A stretch of DNA of 34,756 bases, taken from the NCBI RefSeq assembly GCF_014645315.1, contig NZ_BMLQ01000001.1, forward strand, positions 1 through 34,756, read 5' to 3'. Every line of letters begins with the position of its first letter. Positions within the stretch are counted from its first letter, which is position 1. The notes beneath the pieces are model-generated. The model had not been told where the DNA came from. It worked only from the letters and a program-made list of their open reading frames with translations, and made no database searches. The translations under genes and the position numbers were made by a program. Origin of the DNA: Citricoccus zhacaiensis (lineage in GTDB: Bacteria; Actinomycetota; Actinomycetes; Actinomycetales; Micrococcaceae). Shown piece after piece: positions 1-7,316 of this stretch.

Positions 1-399
1 CGGCCAATGCCACCTTTCCTGACGTGATGGACATGGTTTCAACGGCCGTCACCGGCCGGTACCAGTCCGGGTTGCGATCACATCGGAACAGCACTGTGAT
101 GAGTCACACCCCCAGGGTGGACAATCTTCTGATCAAGCTACCGAGGTGGGCCGGACGGGTACCGGCCGCCCACCCCGATGAATGGACAAGTCCCGAAAAA
201 GACACCCGAAGGTCAGTGGGTTTTTGAGCCACATCCATGGGACGGAACGGCCGGTAGCCATCCTGCCAGCCAGTCCCAGACCAGCCACCACCAAGACTCA
301 CAGTGGGTCTTGACACCCCAGACCCACCCGAAGTCGACGGACAACGCGGGGTTGAGTGCGCCGCAGGCCGGCGCGGACGCCGCGGACTAGGCTGGCCCC
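1..399. other. Non-coding upstream region of the moeB operon
   Basis: No convincing gene is visible. A 70-codon open frame at 178-390 has third-position GC well below its neighbours, and its TAG stop forms part of the moeB -10 box, so I do not call it. The stretch contains the palindrome ACCGGCCGGT (51-60), whose overlapping GGCCGGTACC (54-63) is repeated in inverted form at 158-167. It also holds the 8-bp direct repeat CAGTGGGT at 214-221 and 301-308, and an operator-like inverted repeat at 303-327 described separately. The far end carries TAGGCT at 388-393, six bases before the moeB ATG, which fits a leaderless promoter. No 5' leader long enough for a molybdenum-cofactor riboswitch is predicted from that promoter. 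Confidence 0.6.
303..327. promoter_or_regulatory. Inverted repeat GTGGGTC-N11-GACCCAC upstream of moeB
   Basis: Perfect 7-bp arms (303-309 and 321-327) flank an 11-base spacer that contains TTGACA (310-315), a consensus -35 hexamer. No matching -10 box sits 16-18 bp downstream. The repeat lies about 75 bp before the moeB start. A dimeric regulator site for the molybdenum-cofactor operon is an inference; a chance GC-rich hairpin is possible. Confidence 0.3.
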
Positions 400-1551
400 A
401 TGCCCCAGGACCGCCCCGCGCACACCGCAGAACGGACGCTCCGCCAGCGGACCCTGCCCCAGATCGGCGATTCCGGACAGGAACTCCTCTCACAGGCCTC
501 CATCGCCGTCGTCGGCGCAGGTGGACTCGGCTCGCCCGTCATCAGCTACCTCGCGGCCGCCGGTATCGGCACCCTGCACGTCATCGACGACGACCAGGTG
601 GAGCTGAGCAACCTCAACCGCCAGACCCTGCACGGCGTGGACACCCTCGGCGGGCTCAAGACCGACGGCGCGGTGTCTGCGGCCCGGCGCCTCTCCCCCG
701 AGACCACGGTCATCCCGCACACCGTCCGCCTGACGGACGCCAACGCGGCGGACCTGCTCGCCGGCGCCGATCTGATCATGGACGGCAGCGACTCCTTCAC
801 CACCCGATTCATCGTCCACCGGGCGGCCACCGCCCTCGGCACGCCGGTGGTCTTCGGAGCCCTGATGCAATGGAGCGCCCAGGTCACCGTCTTCTGGTCC
901 GATCCTCCCGTGGCCTCCCGCCTGCCCGCCGTCGTCCTCACCGACGTCTTCCCGGACAATGCCTCCACCCATGCCGCACCCGGCTGTGCCGAGGCCGGGG
1001 TCCTGGGCGCCGTCGTCGGGATCACCGGCTCCCTGATGGCCCTGGAGGCGATCAAGCTCGTCCTCGGCACCGGCACGCCGCTGTTGGGTCGGATGATGCT
1101 GATCGATGGGCTCTCCGGCACCACCACGGACATCCCCCTCACGCCGTCCGCCGCGTCAGCCGGCGGCACCGCCCGCGTGGTCCCGATCGACCGCGCTGAC
1201 GTGGATCCGGCGGCCGTCTGGCTCGACGTCCGGAGGCCGGAGGAATCCCGTGAGCGCCCCGGCCCGCCCGGCACGGTCGAGCTGCCCCTCGACCGGCTCC
1301 TGCGTCTGCGCCACGGCCCGGAACTGCCGCTGCCACCCGATCACCCGCTGGCGCCCGTCCAGGCTGCCCTGGCACCCGGTGGCATGGTCGGGCCGCCGGA
1401 AGAAGCGACGCTGCTGCCCTTCTGCGCGGCCGGCCCCCGGAGCGCGACGGCGGCCCGTCACCTGGCGCGCCTCGGCTGGCCCGTCCAGGGGTACCTGGAC
1501 GGCGGACTTCCCACCGCAATCATCGAGCCCCCGGGAGACCATCGTGGCTGA
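400..1551 (+). CDS. moeB: MoeB/ThiF-type adenylyltransferase with C-terminal rhodanese domain
   Basis: By family it adenylates the C-terminal Gly-Gly of the sulfur carrier MoaD, and the rhodanese domain can then supply sulfur to make the MoaD thiocarboxylate for molybdopterin synthase. The nucleotide-binding GAGGLG is at residues 39-44, with NLNRQ at 71-75, the DGSDSF loop at 128-133 and the GCAEAGVLG region around Cys196. The C-terminal domain has a rhodanese loop of CAAGPRS form at Cys342. The 383-residue protein contains only these two cysteines, so the two CxxC pairs that bind structural zinc in typical MoeB/ThiF are absent: the first would sit where TDVFPDN (181-187) is found. The ATG follows TAGGCT by six bases, suggesting a leaderless transcript. 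The gene heads the moeB-moeA-moaC-mobA-moaD operon and overlaps moeA by 8 bp. Confidence 0.88.
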   Translation: MPQDRPAHTAERTLRQRTLPQIGDSGQELLSQASIAVVGAGGLGSPVISYLAAAGIGTLHVIDDDQVELSNLNRQTLHGVDTLGGLKTDGAVSAARRLSPETTVIPHTVRLTDANAADLLAGADLIMDGSDSFTTRFIVHRAATALGTPVVFGALMQWSAQVTVFWSDPPVASRLPAVVLTDVFPDNASTHAAPGCAEAGVLGAVVGITGSLMALEAIKLVLGTGTPLLGRMMLIDGLSGTTTDIPLTPSAASAGGTARVVPIDRADVDPAAVWLDVRRPEESRERPGPPGTVELPLDRLLRLRHGPELPLPPDHPLAPVQAALAPGGMVGPPEEATLLPFCAAGPRSATAARHLARLGWPVQGYLDGGLPTAIIEPPGDHRG

Positions 1552-2872
1552 GGCCCGCTACCGCAGCACCGTCGAGGACCACCAGCACCGGGTCCTCACC
1601 CTGGCCCCCCTCCTGCCCGCAGACACCCGGCCCCTGGCCGAGGCCGCCGGGCTCACCCTGGCGGCCGACGCCACCGCCACCCTGGACCTGCCCCCGTGGG
1701 ACAACTCCGCCATGGACGGATACGCCGTCCGATCGGAGGACACCACGCGAGCCTCCGCGGAGGCACCGCTCCGCCTGGACCTCGTGGCGGAACTTCCCGC
1801 CGGCACGGAGGCCGACCCGGCGCTGGCCCCCGGCCAGGCGGCCCGCATCATGACCGGCGCACCGATGCCCACGGACGCGGACGCCGTCGTGCCCCTGGAG
1901 GATGCCGTGGGCTGGGACCCGGCCGCACCCACCGCCGGCACCGAGACCCCCACTCACGTGGAGCTCCACCACGAGGCCGCGGCGGGACGCCATCTGCGGC
2001 GGCGCGGGGAGGACGTGCGCGCCGGCGACCTCGTCTCCCCCGCCGGCCGGCCGTTGACACCGCACCGGCTGTCCGCACTCGCCGCCGCAGGCATCGTCGA
2101 GGTGCGGGTCCGGCGCCGGCCGCGGGTCGTGGTGGTCAGCACCGGATCAGAGTTGGTGGCCCCCGGCGAATCGGTCCGCCGCGGCCAGATCCCCGACTCC
2201 AACAGTCTCCTGCTGGCGTCCCTGGTGGCGGCCAGCGGCGGGCTGGTGGTGCACCGGGGCCGCGTCTCCGACGACCCCGCTGAGCTACAGGCCGTGCTGC
2301 AGTCCACCCAGGGCGCCTCCGACGCCGTGATCCTCACCGGAGGGGCCAGCGTGGGGGCCCATGACGTCGCCCGCCTCGTCCTCGCGCCGGACTCACCGGG
2401 CGGCACGGTGCGGTCCGCGCCCGACGGCGGGGCCCCGGTCCCCGAGGATCCCACCGTGCGCTTCGACCGGGTCGCGGTCCAGCCGGGCAAGCCCCAGGGC
2501 TTCGGCCTGCTGCCGGACGGGCGGGCCGTGTGGTCGCTGCCGGGCAACCCGGTCAGTGCGTGGGTGTCCTACCTGCTGTTCGTGGAGCCGGGGCTGCTGG
2601 CCATGCAGGGCCGCGACGCCCCCGTGGCCCCCTGGCAGCCGGTGATCACTGAGGAGGACTGGCGTTCACCGCCAGGGCGCGAGCAGTTCGTGCCGGCACG
2701 GGTGGTCTCCGCTCCCGGGGAACCGTTGCGGATCGCCCAGGCCACCGAACGTGGCTCCGGATCCCATCTGGCCGGCCGGATGGCCCGCGCCACTGGACTG
2801 GCCCGCGTGCCCGCCATCACCGACGCGGTGTCCGCCGGAGACACCGTCCTCTACCGAGCCCTGGAGGCCTGA
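1544..2872 (+). CDS. moeA: Molybdopterin molybdenumtransferase MoeA
   Basis: MoeA inserts molybdate into adenylylated molybdopterin, the last step of cofactor formation. The 442-residue protein has the expected family motifs in order: MDGYAVRSED near the N-terminus, IMTGAPMPTDADAVVPLED, the STGSEL(V) and IPDSNS elements, LTGGASVG, and PGKPQGFG followed by SLPGNPVSAWVSY. Length is typical (about 400-440). The start is GTG at 1544, lying inside the last codons of moeB so that GTGGCTGA serves as both the moeA start and the moeB stop. An in-frame extension further upstream would run through moeB and is unlikely. Translation is probably coupled to moeB. The stop shares one base with the moaC start (TGATG). 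Confidence 0.93.
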   Translation: MAEARYRSTVEDHQHRVLTLAPLLPADTRPLAEAAGLTLAADATATLDLPPWDNSAMDGYAVRSEDTTRASAEAPLRLDLVAELPAGTEADPALAPGQAARIMTGAPMPTDADAVVPLEDAVGWDPAAPTAGTETPTHVELHHEAAAGRHLRRRGEDVRAGDLVSPAGRPLTPHRLSALAAAGIVEVRVRRRPRVVVVSTGSELVAPGESVRRGQIPDSNSLLLASLVAASGGLVVHRGRVSDDPAELQAVLQSTQGASDAVILTGGASVGAHDVARLVLAPDSPGGTVRSAPDGGAPVPEDPTVRFDRVAVQPGKPQGFGLLPDGRAVWSLPGNPVSAWVSYLLFVEPGLLAMQGRDAPVAPWQPVITEEDWRSPPGREQFVPARVVSAPGEPLRIAQATERGSGSHLAGRMARATGLARVPAITDAVSAGDTVLYRALEA

Positions 2873-3468
2873 TGACCGAATCCCCCGCTGTCCAAACCAC
2901 CGCTATCGGCTCCAGTGACGCTGGAGCCGACGGCTTCACCCACCTTTCCGGTGACGGCTCGGCCCGCATGGTCGACGTGACGGCCAAGACGCCGACGATC
3001 CGCAGCGCCACCGCTGAGGCCACCGTGCTCGTGGCCCCGGAGGTCCTCGAGGCCCTGACCGGGGGGACTGTGCCCAAGGGTGATGTCTGGGCCGTGGCCC
3101 GGATCGCCGGCATCCAGGGTGCCAAGAAGTGTGCCGAGCTCTTGCCGCTCGCCCATGTGATCGGTGTCCATGGCGCCACGGTGGACTTCGAGGTCGGCGA
3201 GGGTCGCATCCGCATCATCGCCACCACCCGGACCGCCGACCGGACCGGGGTGGAGATGGAGGCCATGTCCGCCGCCTCCGTGGCCGGTCTGGCCGTGGTG
3301 GACATGGTCAAAGGTCTGGACCGGGCCGTCGAGCTGACCGGAGTCCGGCTGCTGGAGAAGACCGGCGGCCGCTCCGGCACATGGCGCCGTGACGACGCGG
3401 AGCACCCGGCAGCGCCGGAAGCGCCGGAGGCTCCGATGTCCCCAGGTGCACCGGTCGACCGTGGCTGA
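2872..3468 (+). CDS. moaC: Cyclic pyranopterin monophosphate synthase MoaC
   Basis: MoaC converts the MoaA product (3',8-cyclo-7,8-dihydro-GTP) into cyclic pyranopterin monophosphate. The 198-residue protein has the family's N-terminal HLSGDGSARMVDVTAK block, the AKKCAELLPLAH block with the conserved His, then TGVEMEAMSAASVA, the DMVK catalytic Asp/Lys pair and LLEKTGGRSG. The usual LCHP is LAHV here, which I believe is common in actinobacterial MoaC. The final 25 residues are an Ala/Pro-rich tail beyond the family core. The ATG overlaps the moeA stop by one base, and the end overlaps mobA by 8 bp with the same GTGGCTGA arrangement seen between moeB and moeA. Confidence 0.93.
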   Translation: MTESPAVQTTAIGSSDAGADGFTHLSGDGSARMVDVTAKTPTIRSATAEATVLVAPEVLEALTGGTVPKGDVWAVARIAGIQGAKKCAELLPLAHVIGVHGATVDFEVGEGRIRIIATTRTADRTGVEMEAMSAASVAGLAVVDMVKGLDRAVELTGVRLLEKTGGRSGTWRRDDAEHPAAPEAPEAPMSPGAPVDRG

Positions 3469-4660
3469 GATGCTGGCGGCGATCGTCCTGGCGGGAGGAG
3501 CGTCCACTCGCATGGGCCGGGACAAGGGTTCGATCGTGGTGGATCCCGCCGAGGGAACCACCCTGCTCGAGCGCACCGTCCAGGCCGCGCTGTCGGTCGG
3601 CGCCACCACCGTCGTGGTGGCCGGTGACCGGTCGGTGCCCGCTGCGCCCACGGTGCAGGCTGTGCCGGCATCCTCCACAGGTTCGGCGGCCTATCAACGC
3701 TCCATTCAACGCTCGATCCTGGACTCGCCGGTTGTCCGGTTCGTGCGTGAGGACCCACCGCAGTCCGGCCCGGTCGCGGCCCTGGACGCCGCACTGGCCG
3801 CCCTGACAGCCCTGACCGCCCTTGAGGCAGACCGCGTCCTGGTGCTGCCGTGCGACCTGGCCGATCCGGTGGCGGCGGCCCGTGAGCTCGTCCGGGCCTC
3901 CGACCGCACCCGGGCCGGCGCCCTGAGCGGAGCCCTGGACACGGCCCTGGATGGAGCCCTGGACAGCGGCGGCCACGACGGCGGCCACGACGGCGTCGTC
4001 GCCGTGGACTCCACCGGTCGCCGCCAGCACCTGACGGCCCTCTTCCGGCTTCCGGCCCTGCGCCAGTACGCGGCACCTGCCACGATGGACGGTGGCACCC
4101 GCGTCACCCGGGTGCGGGATCGGGTCGCCGGCCTGGACCTGCTCGAGGTTCCCGAACCGGCAGGCAGCCCCGGTCTCTGGGACGATATGGACACCCCCGA
4201 GGATCTGGAACGCCACCGGCCCCACCAGGCAGGATCTGCCACGACACCACCAGGAGCACCTTTGCCTGAGAACAGCACCACCAAACCCGACTCCACGGAA
4301 CCCCACTCGACTGAACCCCGCGCCGGCGAGGTCCCGGCCGGCACGCACCGCGGCCCCCACCGCGAGCACCAGCGTGACATTCCCGGACTGGCGGACTGGC
4401 TGGACGCCGTCGCCGCAGAGCTGGGCCTGCCGGCCTCTGTCGTGCTCCCCGGCCCCCTGCTGGACGTGGCCCGAGACGTGGCCCACGGGGTCCTGCGCCC
4501 CGGGGCCCCGACCTCGACCTACCTGATCGGCGTCGCAACCGGACTGCAGCTGGCCGGTCAGGAGCGAACACCGGAGGAGATCGCCGACCTGGTGGACCGG
4601 CTCTCGGCTCGGATCCAGGATCTGGCCCTCGGCTATCACCCGGCAGGGGGTGAGGGTTGA
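3461..4660 (+). CDS. mobA: MobA-like molybdenum cofactor nucleotidyltransferase fused to a DUF6457 domain
   Basis: The N-terminal part (about residues 1-270) is a MobA-type transferase, which by family attaches GMP to the cofactor to make the guanine-dinucleotide form. It shows VLAGGASTRMGRDKG, then PPQSGPVAALDAAL and LVLPCDLADP. A Pro/Ser/Thr-rich linker follows, and residues about 307-399 match my memory of DUF6457, a small actinobacterial domain of unknown function associated with mobA. The GTG at 3461 gives coupling to moaC; ATG at 3470 is a possible start three codons later. An insert with period 12 bp (3920-3991) encodes six four-residue units. Inside the linker an AGGAG lies 5 bases before an in-frame TTG at 4262, which could start a separate 132-residue DUF6457 protein. 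The stop shares one base with the moaD ATG. Confidence 0.85.
   Translation: MAEMLAAIVLAGGASTRMGRDKGSIVVDPAEGTTLLERTVQAALSVGATTVVVAGDRSVPAAPTVQAVPASSTGSAAYQRSIQRSILDSPVVRFVREDPPQSGPVAALDAALAALTALTALEADRVLVLPCDLADPVAAARELVRASDRTRAGALSGALDTALDGALDSGGHDGGHDGVVAVDSTGRRQHLTALFRLPALRQYAAPATMDGGTRVTRVRDRVAGLDLLEVPEPAGSPGLWDDMDTPEDLERHRPHQAGSATTPPGAPLPENSTTKPDSTEPHSTEPRAGEVPAGTHRGPHREHQRDIPGLADWLDAVAAELGLPASVVLPGPLLDVARDVAHGVLRPGAPTSTYLIGVATGLQLAGQERTPEEIADLVDRLSARIQDLALGYHPAGGEG
3920..3991 (+). repeat. In-frame 12-bp tandem repeat inside mobA
   Basis: Four imperfect 12-bp units beginning GCCCTG (3920-3967) are followed by two perfect copies of GGCGGCCACGAC (3968-3991). They encode ALSG, ALDT, ALDG, ALDS, GGHD, GGHD, an insertion in the transferase domain downstream of the PCDLADP motif. 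Because 12 is a multiple of three, copy-number change would not shift the frame. Confidence 0.8.
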
Positions 4661-4899
4661 TGGCCCGGATCCGTCTCTTCGCGGGGGCCGCTGACATCCT
4701 GGGCGCTTCCGAACTCACTCTCGAGGCCGCCACCGCGGGCGAACTGCGCCGGCTCCTGGTCGCCGGCCACGGAACCACCGCCGAGCAGGTCGTCTCCCGT
4801 TGCTCTCTGATGGTGGACGGCGTGCGCGCGGCCGAGGACGACCACCCGGTCCAGGCGGACTCCCTCGTGGACGTCCTGCCCCCCTTCGCGGGCGGATAA
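4660..4899 (+). CDS. moaD: MoaD, small sulfur-carrier subunit of molybdopterin synthase
   Basis: A 79-residue ubiquitin-fold protein of MoaD/ThiS type. It begins MARIRLFAGAADILG and ends in FAGG, with the C-terminal Gly-Gly that is adenylated by MoeB and carries the thiocarboxylate used by MoaE. Length and the terminal PPFAGG are typical of the family. The ATG at 4660 overlaps the mobA stop by one base (TGATG); a TTG directly before it would add only one residue and is less likely. This is the last gene of the plus-strand cofactor operon and converges on moaA across 50 bp. Confidence 0.92.
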   Translation: MARIRLFAGAADILGASELTLEAATAGELRRLLVAGHGTTAEQVVSRCSLMVDGVRAAEDDHPVQADSLVDVLPPFAGG

Positions 4900-4908
4900 C
4901 TGACAGCC

Positions 4909-4936
4909 GACGGGCCGGCGTCAAGAGCCGCCCGTC
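4909..4936. terminator. Hairpin between convergent moaD and moaA
   Basis: GACGGGC (4909-4915) pairs with GCCCGTC (4930-4936). The stem can extend by GGC/GCC past a one-base bulge, leaving a loop of about seven bases. There is no T-run, which is common for high-GC actinobacteria. Its place in the only gap between two convergent operons fits a bidirectional terminator. Confidence 0.5.
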
Positions 4937-4949
4937 CAGAAACGAGCCG

Positions 4950-6122
4950 TCAGCCGCCGATGGCGTTCATGCCGCGGCCGGGCTGGACGAAGTCCGGGTC
5001 GTCGATGCCGTGGCCGGCCTTCTTGGCGCCGACCGAGATCTTCATGGCCGCGGCCAGGTCGGCGTCCGAGGCGGAGCCAGCCAGTAGGGTCCGCAGATCG
5101 GTCTCCTCCCGGGCGAACAGGCAGTTGCGCATCTGCCCGTCAGCGGTGAGTCGCAACCGGTCACAGTCCCCGCAGAAGGGCTTCGAGACGGAGGCGATGA
5201 CGCCCACGGTGTGGGGGCCGCCGTCGACCGTGTAGAGCGCGGCCGGGGAGGAACCGCGGCCGGGGACCTCGGCGAGGTCGAAGCGCTCGGCGAGCCGGGC
5301 GAGGATCTCCTCGCCGGAGACCAGGTTGTCCCGCTTCCAGGTGTGCCCGGCGTCCAGAGGCATCTGTTCGATGAACCGCATCTGCGCGTCCTGGGACACG
5401 GCGAAGGCCACGAGGTCCGCCAGCTCGTCGTCGTTGACCCCGCGCATGGCGACCGCGTTGAGTTTGAGCGGGCGCAGCCCGGCGTCCCGGGCGGCGGCGA
5501 TCCCGGCCAGGACGTCCGCGTGCCGGTCACGGCGCGTCAGCTGACGGAACTTCTCCGGCTGGAGGGTATCGATGGAGATGTTCACGCGGGACAGCCCGGC
5601 CTCCTGCAGGGCGGGAAGCCGCCGGTCCAGGGTGATCCCGTTGGTGGTCATGGCCACCGGCAGGCACCCGCCCCCGGACGCCTCGGACAGCTCGATTCCG
5701 GCGAGCCGAGTCACGATGTCCTCGAGGTCCTGGCGCAGCAGCGGTTCACCGCCGGTCAACCGCACCCCGGTGATGCCGTGATCCACCGCGATCCGCACCA
5801 ACCGTTCAATCTCGGCGGCCGAGAGCAACTGGTCCTTCGGCATGAACGGGCCGGCATCCTCGGGCATGCAATACGTGCAGCGCAGCGAGCACTTGTCCGT
5901 CAGCGAGACGCGCAGGTCCCGGTGCACGCGTCCGAAACCGTCCGTCAAGGACCGGCCGGTCCCCTCATGGGGTCCGACGCCGGCAAGCTCGGCCGGGGTG
6001 GGCAGCAGCCGCCTGGCCTCGGGGCCGGGTGCCGGTGCTGACGCGGTGTCCGCAGCGCCGGTGGGGCGTGCGCCCGGCCCGGTCGCGGTCCGGGTGGTCA
6101 GAGTGATCGGCACCGAACTCAT
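4950..6122 (-). CDS. moaA: GTP 3',8-cyclase MoaA
   Basis: A radical-SAM enzyme that performs the first committed step of molybdopterin synthesis from GTP. The CxxxCxxC cluster motif reads CSLRCTYC, with TGGEPLL and the MTTNG motif following. The C-terminal second-cluster motif is C-x2-C-x13-C (CGDCDRLR through NC). The protein ends in Gly-Gly, needed for activity in characterised MoaA. I chose the ATG at 6122, giving 390 residues; it overlaps the moaE stop by four bases (ATGA), which indicates translational coupling. The first 60 residues or so before the TDGFGRVHRDLR core form an Ala/Pro/Thr-rich extension longer than in E. coli MoaA. Third gene of the minus-strand moaB-moaE-moaA operon. Confidence 0.94.
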   Translation of the reverse strand: MSSVPITLTTRTATGPGARPTGAADTASAPAPGPEARRLLPTPAELAGVGPHEGTGRSLTDGFGRVHRDLRVSLTDKCSLRCTYCMPEDAGPFMPKDQLLSAAEIERLVRIAVDHGITGVRLTGGEPLLRQDLEDIVTRLAGIELSEASGGGCLPVAMTTNGITLDRRLPALQEAGLSRVNISIDTLQPEKFRQLTRRDRHADVLAGIAAARDAGLRPLKLNAVAMRGVNDDELADLVAFAVSQDAQMRFIEQMPLDAGHTWKRDNLVSGEEILARLAERFDLAEVPGRGSSPAALYTVDGGPHTVGVIASVSKPFCGDCDRLRLTADGQMRNCLFAREETDLRTLLAGSASDADLAAAMKISVGAKKAGHGIDDPDFVQPGRGMNAIGG

Positions 6123-6625
6123 GGCAGTCCCACCCAGTGAGCCTCGCCGGAGGCGGTCTGTTGCTTCTTCCAGATCGGGACCTCGGCCTTGATGTCCTCC
6201 ACCACGGTCCGGCACACCTCAAAGGCTTCGGCCCGGTGCGCGGAGGCCACGGAGACCACCAGGGCGAGGTCGCCGACGTCGAGGTGTCCGATCCGATGCG
6301 CCGCGGCGACCCGAACCTCCCCGCGTGGGTCCCCGGGGCCGCGGACGTGACGCGCCACGATCTCCGTCAGCACGGCGTCCGCATCCGGATGCGCCGAATA
6401 GTCCAGCGAGGTCACGGTGCCGATGGCTTCCGGATCATGGTTCCGGACGATGCCGGTGAACGTCAAGGCCGCCCCGCAGGCGGAGGTCACGACGGAGGAT
6501 TCCAAGGCCACCGGGTCCAGGGGTTCCTCGGTCACCCCGGTGTGGACGGCTGCGGCCGACCGGGGTGCCGAGGCGAGCGTTGTCGGGACGGGCCGCACGG
6601 TGGCTGCATCCTCAGTGGCGGGCAT
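6119..6625 (-). CDS. moaE: MoaE, catalytic subunit of molybdopterin synthase
   Basis: MoaE transfers sulfur from MoaD thiocarboxylate to cyclic pyranopterin monophosphate. Visible family blocks are ALTFTGIVRNHD, LDYSAHPDADAVL, AAHRIGHLDVGDLALVVSVAS, HRAEAF and VPIWKKQ (the catalytic lysine region), ending in HWVG. I chose the ATG at 6625 (168 residues) because GGAGG (6634-6638) lies 8 bases upstream; a GTG at 6640 would add five residues. The start lies inside the 3' end of moaB (14-bp overlap), and the stop overlaps the moaA start by 4 bp. Residues 1-35 are an Ala/Thr-rich extension before the MoaE core. Confidence 0.92.
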   Translation of the reverse strand: MPATEDAATVRPVPTTLASAPRSAAAVHTGVTEEPLDPVALESSVVTSACGAALTFTGIVRNHDPEAIGTVTSLDYSAHPDADAVLTEIVARHVRGPGDPRGEVRVAAAHRIGHLDVGDLALVVSVASAHRAEAFEVCRTVVEDIKAEVPIWKKQQTASGEAHWVGLP

Positions 6626-7172
6626 GGTCGCCGCCTCCACCGAGTTGTTCGACCAGGTGCGCCAGCAGGGGCGCGAGCAGAGGGATGCTCTGGTCCGTGG
6701 CCCGCAGGGACCCGGGGAGGTTCACGACCACGGTGGGCTTGCTGCCCTGCCCGCCAGCTGTGGTTGACGTGGCTGCCGTGGCTGCCGTCGGATTCGCGCC
6801 CGCGGATCGGCCGATGATCCCGGCGCGTCCGCGTCCCAGGGCAGCGGTGGGGGTCTGCGAGGCACCCTCGCGGCGCAGCATCTCAGCGATGCCGGGCAAC
6901 TCCGTGCCGATGAGCCCGTCCATGGCCTCAGGCGTCAGGTCGCGCGGAGACACGCCGGTCCCGCCCAGGGTGATGACCACGTCTGCCCCGTTGCTCCGTG
7001 CCGTCCGGACACCGGACCGGACGGATTCGACCCCGTCCGCCACAACGGCCCCGTCCGCCGTCCACTCGCTCAGATACTGGGCCGCCAGCTCGAGAGCGCG
7101 CGGGCCCGCCGTATCCGCGGCCTGGCCCGCATGGGCCCGGTCGGAGACGGTCAAGATGTGGATGTGTGGCAT
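6612..7172 (-). CDS. moaB: MogA/MoaB-family molybdopterin adenylyltransferase
   Basis: A member of the MoaB/Mog fold that activates molybdopterin by adenylylation before molybdenum insertion by MoeA. Family motifs are HILTVSDRA at the N-terminus, DVVITLGGTGVSPRD with the conserved TGGTG-type loop, PGIAEMLRREG and VVNLPGS. A Ser/Thr/Ala/Gly-rich insert of about 25 residues (SAGANPTAATAATSTTAGGQ region) separates GRAGIIGR from the PTVVVNLPGS block, longer than usual. The ATG at 7172 has a Shine-Dalgarno GGGAGG four bases upstream; a TTG one codon earlier is less likely. First gene of the minus-strand operon, with a -10 box TAGACT (complement of 7194-7199). Confidence 0.88.
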   Translation of the reverse strand: MPHIHILTVSDRAHAGQAADTAGPRALELAAQYLSEWTADGAVVADGVESVRSGVRTARSNGADVVITLGGTGVSPRDLTPEAMDGLIGTELPGIAEMLRREGASQTPTAALGRGRAGIIGRSAGANPTAATAATSTTAGGQGSKPTVVVNLPGSLRATDQSIPLLAPLLAHLVEQLGGGGDHARH

Positions 7173-7193
7173 CAAACCTCCCAGCGTCTCTCG

Positions 7194-7199
7194 AGTCTA
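7194..7199 (-). promoter_or_regulatory. -10 box of moaB-moaE-moaA operon
   Basis: TAGACT on the minus strand ends 21 bases before the moaB ATG, leaving a leader of about 14 nt with a GGGAGG ribosome site. No clear -35 hexamer is seen. Confidence 0.5.
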
Positions 7200-7316
7200 G
7201 GGTGACGAGGGCAGTCCGGCCAGCGCACCACCCAGCAGCACCCACCGGCACCACCTATGCGGACCGTGGCGGAGCCGCAGCACGGCTGCGACGCCGCGGG
7301 CGGTACCGTAGAGGAC

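Noticed and set aside
178-390. 70-codon open frame before moeB
   Set aside because: Low third-position GC compared with neighbours, no ribosome site, and its stop lies in the moeB -10 box.
1-399. Molybdenum-cofactor riboswitch upstream of moeB
   Set aside because: The -10 box six bases before the ATG leaves no leader, and I see no matching multi-helix fold.
2817-4076. Long minus-strand open frame opposite moaC/mobA
   Set aside because: Arg/Gly/Pro-rich shadow of real genes in high-GC DNA; no family motif.
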